Shown in pieces: positions 60,173 through 64,000 of a DNA stretch of 64,000 nt. This DNA is from Bacteroidales bacterium UBA4772 (GTDB lineage: Bacteria; Bacteroidota; Bacteroidia; Bacteroidales; VadinHA17), in NCBI GenBank assembly GCA_002403305.1, contig DHHM01000002.1, positions 25,404 through 89,403 on the forward strand, given 5' to 3'. The notes below the pieces were generated by a model. It was not told the origin of the DNA and ran no database searches. It worked only from the letters and a program-made list of their open reading frames with translations. The stretch's first letter is position 1. Each line of letters starts with the position of its first letter. A program made the position numbers and the translations under genes.

Positions 60173-63100
60173 TTACCTTATTATCGTCACGTGTCCGACT
60201 ATAGGCTTCTCACCATTGTGAAGATCAATGGCATAATGATAAGAATCCATCGGCAGCTCCCTGCCGTTCGAAGCTCGGCCGTCCCATGGGTCGGGATACC
60301 CCTTTTCGGATTTCCATACCATCTCGCCCCACCTGTTGAGGATGACCACCTCAGCTTCAGAATAGAGTGCTATCTTGCTGATGACCCAGTATTCATTAAT
60401 TCCGTCTCCGTCAGGCGAGAAGGCATTCGGAATGCCCACGCACATGTCGTTCAACGGAGCCAGTGTCACCGAATCTGCAGCTGTGCAGCCGTTGTAATCG
60501 CTGACATCAACTATATAGAGTCCTGCTGTCAGTCCTGTGATCTCCTGTGTTGTCTGTCCGCTGTTCCACAGGAAGCTGTAGGCTCCTTCTCCGCCCGTCA
60601 CCCCGGCAAAGACAGTTCCGTCGGTGCTTTCCGGACAGTAGGGTGAGACCATACTGAACGAGATGATTATCGGGTCTGGTTCGGTGAGTGTGAGAGTTGT
60701 GTTGGTTGAACAGCCGTTACCGTCGGTAACTATAACCTCATACTCTCTTGCTTCGAGATTATCTCGGCTGGATCCTGCACCTCCGTCAGACCACAGATAT
60801 GACGCTGTGCCTGCCGCGTTTACGACAGCCAGGTCAACACGACCCGTGGCTTCACCGTTGCAGTTGATGTTGTAGTTGCCGCCCTCGGAAGTCTGTTTGG
60901 TGATAGTCAGGCTCAGCTGACCGGGAGAGACAAGGGTCGTCTCCACGATGGTGTTGCACAGATTATTGTCCGTAACGGAAACGGTATAGGGGCCCTCCCT
61001 GAGACCGTAGATAGAATCGGTGTCAATGGCGGTAAAGCCGTCAGGACCGCTCCATGAGTAATGAAAAGGTGCAGTGCCAGTCACCGGGACAACCTTCATC
61101 CAGCCGTCGGCTCTTCCCAGGCAGCTGACATTAAACCCGTTATAGTCAGACATAATTCTGTCAACAGTCAGTGGCTCAGGCAACGACAAGTGCGCTTCTG
61201 CATCAATGATGCAGCCGTAGTCATCGGTGACACTGACATAGTAGTCGCCAGGGGTGAGTCCCGATATATCCTCTTCCGTGGATGTGTAACCCGACGGTCC
61301 TGTCCACAGGTAACTGTACGGGCCCTTACCTCCCTCGATGGTCAGGTCAACGGCTCCGTCATTGTAAACCGGAGCTGTCAGACAGGTGATATTCGATATC
61401 ATCGTCGAGACATCCAATGGCAATGGCTGGGTGAGTTCCACTCCCCTGTCCGTTGTGCAGCCGTTGGCATCGGTGACATACACCCTGTAAAACCCGGCCT
61501 TGACACTCAGGTCCTCGAGGTTGCTTGACCATTCGGGATTATTGATGTCTTTCCAGTCATAAGCATAGGTGCCCGGTCCACTTCCTCCTGTGACGGTAAT
61601 GTCAATCTGCCCATCCTCACCGTTACAGCTTATGTTATACAATCCATCGCCGGTAAGCGATTTCAAAACTGATATGCCCACTGAATCAGGTTCATCAAGT
61701 ATATACTGGTAATACCTGTGGCATCCGTTTCCATCCGTGACAGTGAGGCCATAGGTGCCATCATACAGGCTGGCGATTGATGCCGTAGTGGCGGTAAACC
61801 CTTCAGGACCTGTCCAGGAATAGGTGTAGCCACCTGTCCCGCCGTCGAACTGAAGGTCGATATAGCCGTCATTCCTGCCGTAACATGATATCTGATAGTT
61901 GCCGTCAGGACTTAATGAGATATCTTCTGCCAGCAGGTCGATGCCGTCAGGCTCGGTCAGCACACCTGTGAAATTGAATGTACATCCCTTGCTGGTTGTC
62001 ACCGTCAGATGGTATGTCCCTGCCGGCACGCCTACGAGATTGTTTTCAGTTGAACTGCCTGTTATGACACCTCCGTCTGAAGCGGTCCACTGATAAGTGT
62101 AAGGAGCCACGTTAGTGACAAATACCGTGTCCGTACCGTCCAGGTAATAGCTTCGTATACTGCTCACCCAGATGGATCCGTCATTATACGCTTCACAGGA
62201 GATATTGTAACCCGAGTAATCAGATTTGCCAAATTTTACTTCAGTGACAGGAGCGTCAAACAGAGTCCTTATCTCCGGCAGTTTGCATCCGTTGGCATCC
62301 TCGACAATCAGGAGATATTCGCCGGGAGCGACACTGTCAATGTGTACCGGATCAGGCGGGAAATTCTGCGGCGGAAGGGGCCCCTGATAGACAGTATCTG
62401 TCAGATCGCGCATTATGTAGTAATTATAAGGTGGCGCTTCCCCTTCGGTCAGAGCCAGGGTTATCTGTGCATCATTGGCACCGGGGCAGGAAATATACTT
62501 ATTGAAATAGAATGCCACTTCGGTATAGGGCTCAAGAAGGCTGAGTGTCCCAACGCTGGAGCAGCCGAGGCTGTCAGTAACGGTGGCAGTATAATTCCCC
62601 TGGGATCGCTCATCGACGATGAACATGTTATAACCCTCATCCTCCCAGTAGTCGGGTCCGGTCCATTCAACCCAGAGCGGATCAACACCTTTTGCCGGTA
62701 TCACCTCCAGGGTGCCGTTCTGGCCTCCGTGACATGTTATTGAGTCTCTTATCTCAAGCGACTGCAGTGGCCGGGCATGCACCTTAACCTCAGACATAAC
62801 CGTGTTGCCGTAGGGGCATGCCAATCCGGATACTTTCGGGGTAATATGGAAGTAGACCGATTGTATTGTGTCGCTCTCATTGGTATACTGAAACTGTAGG
62901 GCCGTACCAAGAGGCTGGCTGTTGGCCGGTGCCCTGTTGCCTGCGACCACGCTGACGGGTGCAGTTGCAGATATCGTATAGTTGAATTCTATCACTCCTG
63001 AAGTCATGACTGTGGGCGAGGTCAGAATAATTTCTGTTGTTCCCTGGTCGCAGATGCGGGGAGTGTTTATCAGGGGTGTGGCCCTGGGAGTGGGGTTGAC

Positions 63101-64000
63101 CCATACTTCGACGGTGTCATTGACTCCAACACATTTCTGGTTGTCGTTGACATCAAGTGTCACCGGGGTGATCACATAGAGAACGAGCCTTGCCGTGTCT
63201 CCGCTGTTTGTCAATGGCTCAGTGATGATATCCGTCACAGTCAGACCAATTCTGTCGTTGTAACCAGAGATCTCAGGATAACCGGACATTGCATCAACAT
63301 TGAACTCTATTCCCCGGTACGGTATTGTCACCGTTGCCAGCTGAATGTTGACGTCATCGCCGTTACACAACTCGTCATTAGCCAGGGTATGAGAAACCCT
63401 CGCGGTAGGTTCGATGTGTATCACAATAATTGTGTCAATCCCGTCATGACAGGTGGGGTCTCCCGGCTTGCCCTGGATATACGGTCTGAAGGTGTATGTT
63501 ACGGTCTGGTGGCTGTCGGTACTGTTGATGAGTGCATCGGAAATATCAGCTATCTGCCTTGGACCGTCTGTAAGATTACCGCTGACCCCTGGAGCATAGT
63601 TCACCTCAAGGTCATACATCACCTCTCCTCTTGATATCACCAGTGAGTCAATAGTGAAGTCAACAGTAGCCCCGTTGCAGAAGAGGGTATCGGGTACTTC
63701 CACCGATATCTGCGGCACCGGCTGTACCCAGATGATCTGGTATTGTGTCGTTACGTTTCCGCAGTCATCCGTAAGTGTCCATGTTCTTGTAATATAGCCA
63801 ACCTCAGTTAATGTTCCCATTGCCAAATCGGAATCTGCATATACCGCATCCAATGAGGTGTCGCAATTGTCATCCTCATCTATAACATCTCCGGTGTTTG
63901 AGACATCTCTGTCATAGTTGCCGTCTACATCTCTACAAATGGTGATGTCAACAGGAACAGTAAATGTTGGCGCCGTGGTGTCCTCCACCCTGATGATCTG
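60173..64000 (-). CDS. Giant SprB-like T9SS adhesin, 5' end beyond the window
   Basis: More than 1,275 residues visible; the N-terminus is off the edge. In order: an HYR-like domain (APTFTVPVDITICRD), several PKD-like modules, then about nine SprB-type repeats that begin ISC(N/Y/L)G...DG and end VTVTD..GC...EP. The C-terminus is the gliding-motility type B sorting domain: IPNAFSPDGDGINEYWVI, ILNRWGEMVW, PWDGRASNGRELP, YHYAIDL. It should be carried by T9SS to the cell surface. It ends 30 bp before the chosen porP start, and porP follows on the same strand. A GTG at 63988 is not a real start. Confidence 0.93.
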   Translation of the reverse strand, partial: QIIRVEDTTAPTFTVPVDITICRDVDGNYDRDVSNTGDVIDEDDNCDTSLDAVYADSDLAMGTLTEVGYITRTWTLTDDCGNVTTQYQIIWVQPVPQISVEVPDTLFCNGATVDFTIDSLVISRGEVMYDLEVNYAPGVSGNLTDGPRQIADISDALINSTDSHQTVTYTFRPYIQGKPGDPTCHDGIDTIIVIHIEPTARVSHTLANDELCNGDDVNIQLATVTIPYRGIEFNVDAMSGYPEISGYNDRIGLTVTDIITEPLTNSGDTARLVLYVITPVTLDVNDNQKCVGVNDTVEVWVNPTPRATPLINTPRICDQGTTEIILTSPTVMTSGVIEFNYTISATAPVSVVAGNRAPANSQPLGTALQFQYTNESDTIQSVYFHITPKVSGLACPYGNTVMSEVKVHARPLQSLEIRDSITCHGGQNGTLEVIPAKGVDPLWVEWTGPDYWEDEGYNMFIVDERSQGNYTATVTDSLGCSSVGTLSLLEPYTEVAFYFNKYISCPGANDAQITLALTEGEAPPYNYYIMRDLTDTVYQGPLPPQNFPPDPVHIDSVAPGEYLLIVEDANGCKLPEIRTLFDAPVTEVKFGKSDYSGYNISCEAYNDGSIWVSSIRSYYLDGTDTVFVTNVAPYTYQWTASDGGVITGSSTENNLVGVPAGTYHLTVTTSKGCTFNFTGVLTEPDGIDLLAEDISLSPDGNYQISCYGRNDGYIDLQFDGGTGGYTYSWTGPEGFTATTASIASLYDGTYGLTVTDGNGCHRYYQYILDEPDSVGISVLKSLTGDGLYNISCNGEDGQIDITVTGGSGPGTYAYDWKDINNPEWSSNLEDLSVKAGFYRVYVTDANGCTTDRGVELTQPLPLDVSTMISNITCLTAPVYNDGAVDLTIEGGKGPYSYLWTGPSGYTSTEEDISGLTPGDYYVSVTDDYGCIIDAEAHLSLPEPLTVDRIMSDYNGFNVSCLGRADGWMKVVPVTGTAPFHYSWSGPDGFTAIDTDSIYGLREGPYTVSVTDNNLCNTIVETTLVSPGQLSLTITKQTSEGGNYNINCNGEATGRVDLAVVNAAGTASYLWSDGGAGSSRDNLEAREYEVIVTDGNGCSTNTTLTLTEPDPIIISFSMVSPYCPESTDGTVFAGVTGGEGAYSFLWNSGQTTQEITGLTAGLYIVDVSDYNGCTAADSVTLAPLNDMCVGIPNAFSPDGDGINEYWVISKIALYSEAEVVILNRWGEMVWKSEKGYPDPWDGRASNGRELPMDSYHYAIDLHNGEKPIVGHVTIIR

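Noticed and set aside
63988..64000. GTG as the start of the giant adhesin
   Set aside because: The frame stays open to the window edge and the domain (QIIRVEDTTAPTF) is interrupted there, so the gene continues outside.

Overview
The window looks like a chromosome segment from a member of the phylum Bacteroidota, probably Bacteroidales-like. The evidence is a PorP/SprF protein next to a giant protein with the gliding-motility (type B) C-terminal domain, two proteins with type A type IX secretion (T9SS) sorting tails, a sigma/FecR pair beside CarboxypepD_reg proteins, a DUF2723 protein, a YfhO protein, a fumarate reductase/succinate dehydrogenase operon in C-A-B order, and many upstream sites matching the Bacteroidota -7 element TAnnTTTG. 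I cannot name genus or species. Almost everything is ordinary chromosomal content. I see no prophage, transposase, CRISPR array or plasmid gene.

Layout. 0-14 kb: a small membrane protein and an alpha/beta-hydrolase-like protein (minus); a TerB-ABC transporter fusion with a lipoprotein and a secreted protein (plus); then a minus-strand operon-like run read as guanine deaminase, 3-methyladenine DNA glycosylase, DUF2723 protein, polysaccharide deacetylase, purD and a DUF6427 membrane protein. 14-18.7 kb: the classical rplM-rpsI-rpsB-tsf cluster with a strong terminator, a DUF2892 protein, then pyrH-frr. 18.8-28 kb: a T9SS-exported trypsin-like protein, a radical SAM protein, and a sigma/anti-sigma module flanked by two paralogous CarboxypepD_reg proteins, followed by an OmpA-like lipoprotein. 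28-34 kb: dxs, a frameshifted DUF1080 gene in a repeat-rich, gene-poor stretch, tRNA-Leu(CAA), a serine hydrolase and a DUF5009/HGSNAT-like membrane protein. 34-41 kb: a Sel1-repeat T9SS cargo, MBL hydrolase, PhzF-like protein, dCMP deaminase, CtpA-like protease and an alpha/beta hydrolase. 41-52.8 kb: sdhC-sdhA-sdhB, aminopeptidase P, an unknown gene with dusB, CPBP protease-nadB, and glyS. 52.8-64 kb: glycosyltransferase, flippase, YfhO protein and methyltransferase (a surface-glycan group), then porP and the partial giant adhesin.

How the genes work together. The ribosomal genes, tsf, pyrH and frr form the usual translation/growth block. Cargo for T9SS is scattered (18.8, 34.8 and 60 kb), while none of the core T9SS machinery except a PorP/SprF partner lies here. 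The sigma/FecR module carries an STN domain protein but no TonB-dependent barrel, so its input is not obvious.

The most unusual material is non-coding. An approximately 100-bp leader occurs twice, upstream of pyrH and between the sigma factor and fecR. In both places it ends exactly on the downstream start codon and can form two competing hairpins. Three convergent gene ends (ctpA/hydrolase, sdhB/pepP, methyltransferase/porP) carry exact-period tandem repeats of 48, 42 and 57 bp. The 30.2-31.9 kb stretch contains heptamer arrays in inverted orientation on either side of the broken DUF1080 gene, paired hairpin repeats, and displaced copies of the tRNA-Leu 5' end. All of this is from reading the sequence only. 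No database search, folding program or genome-wide comparison was available.
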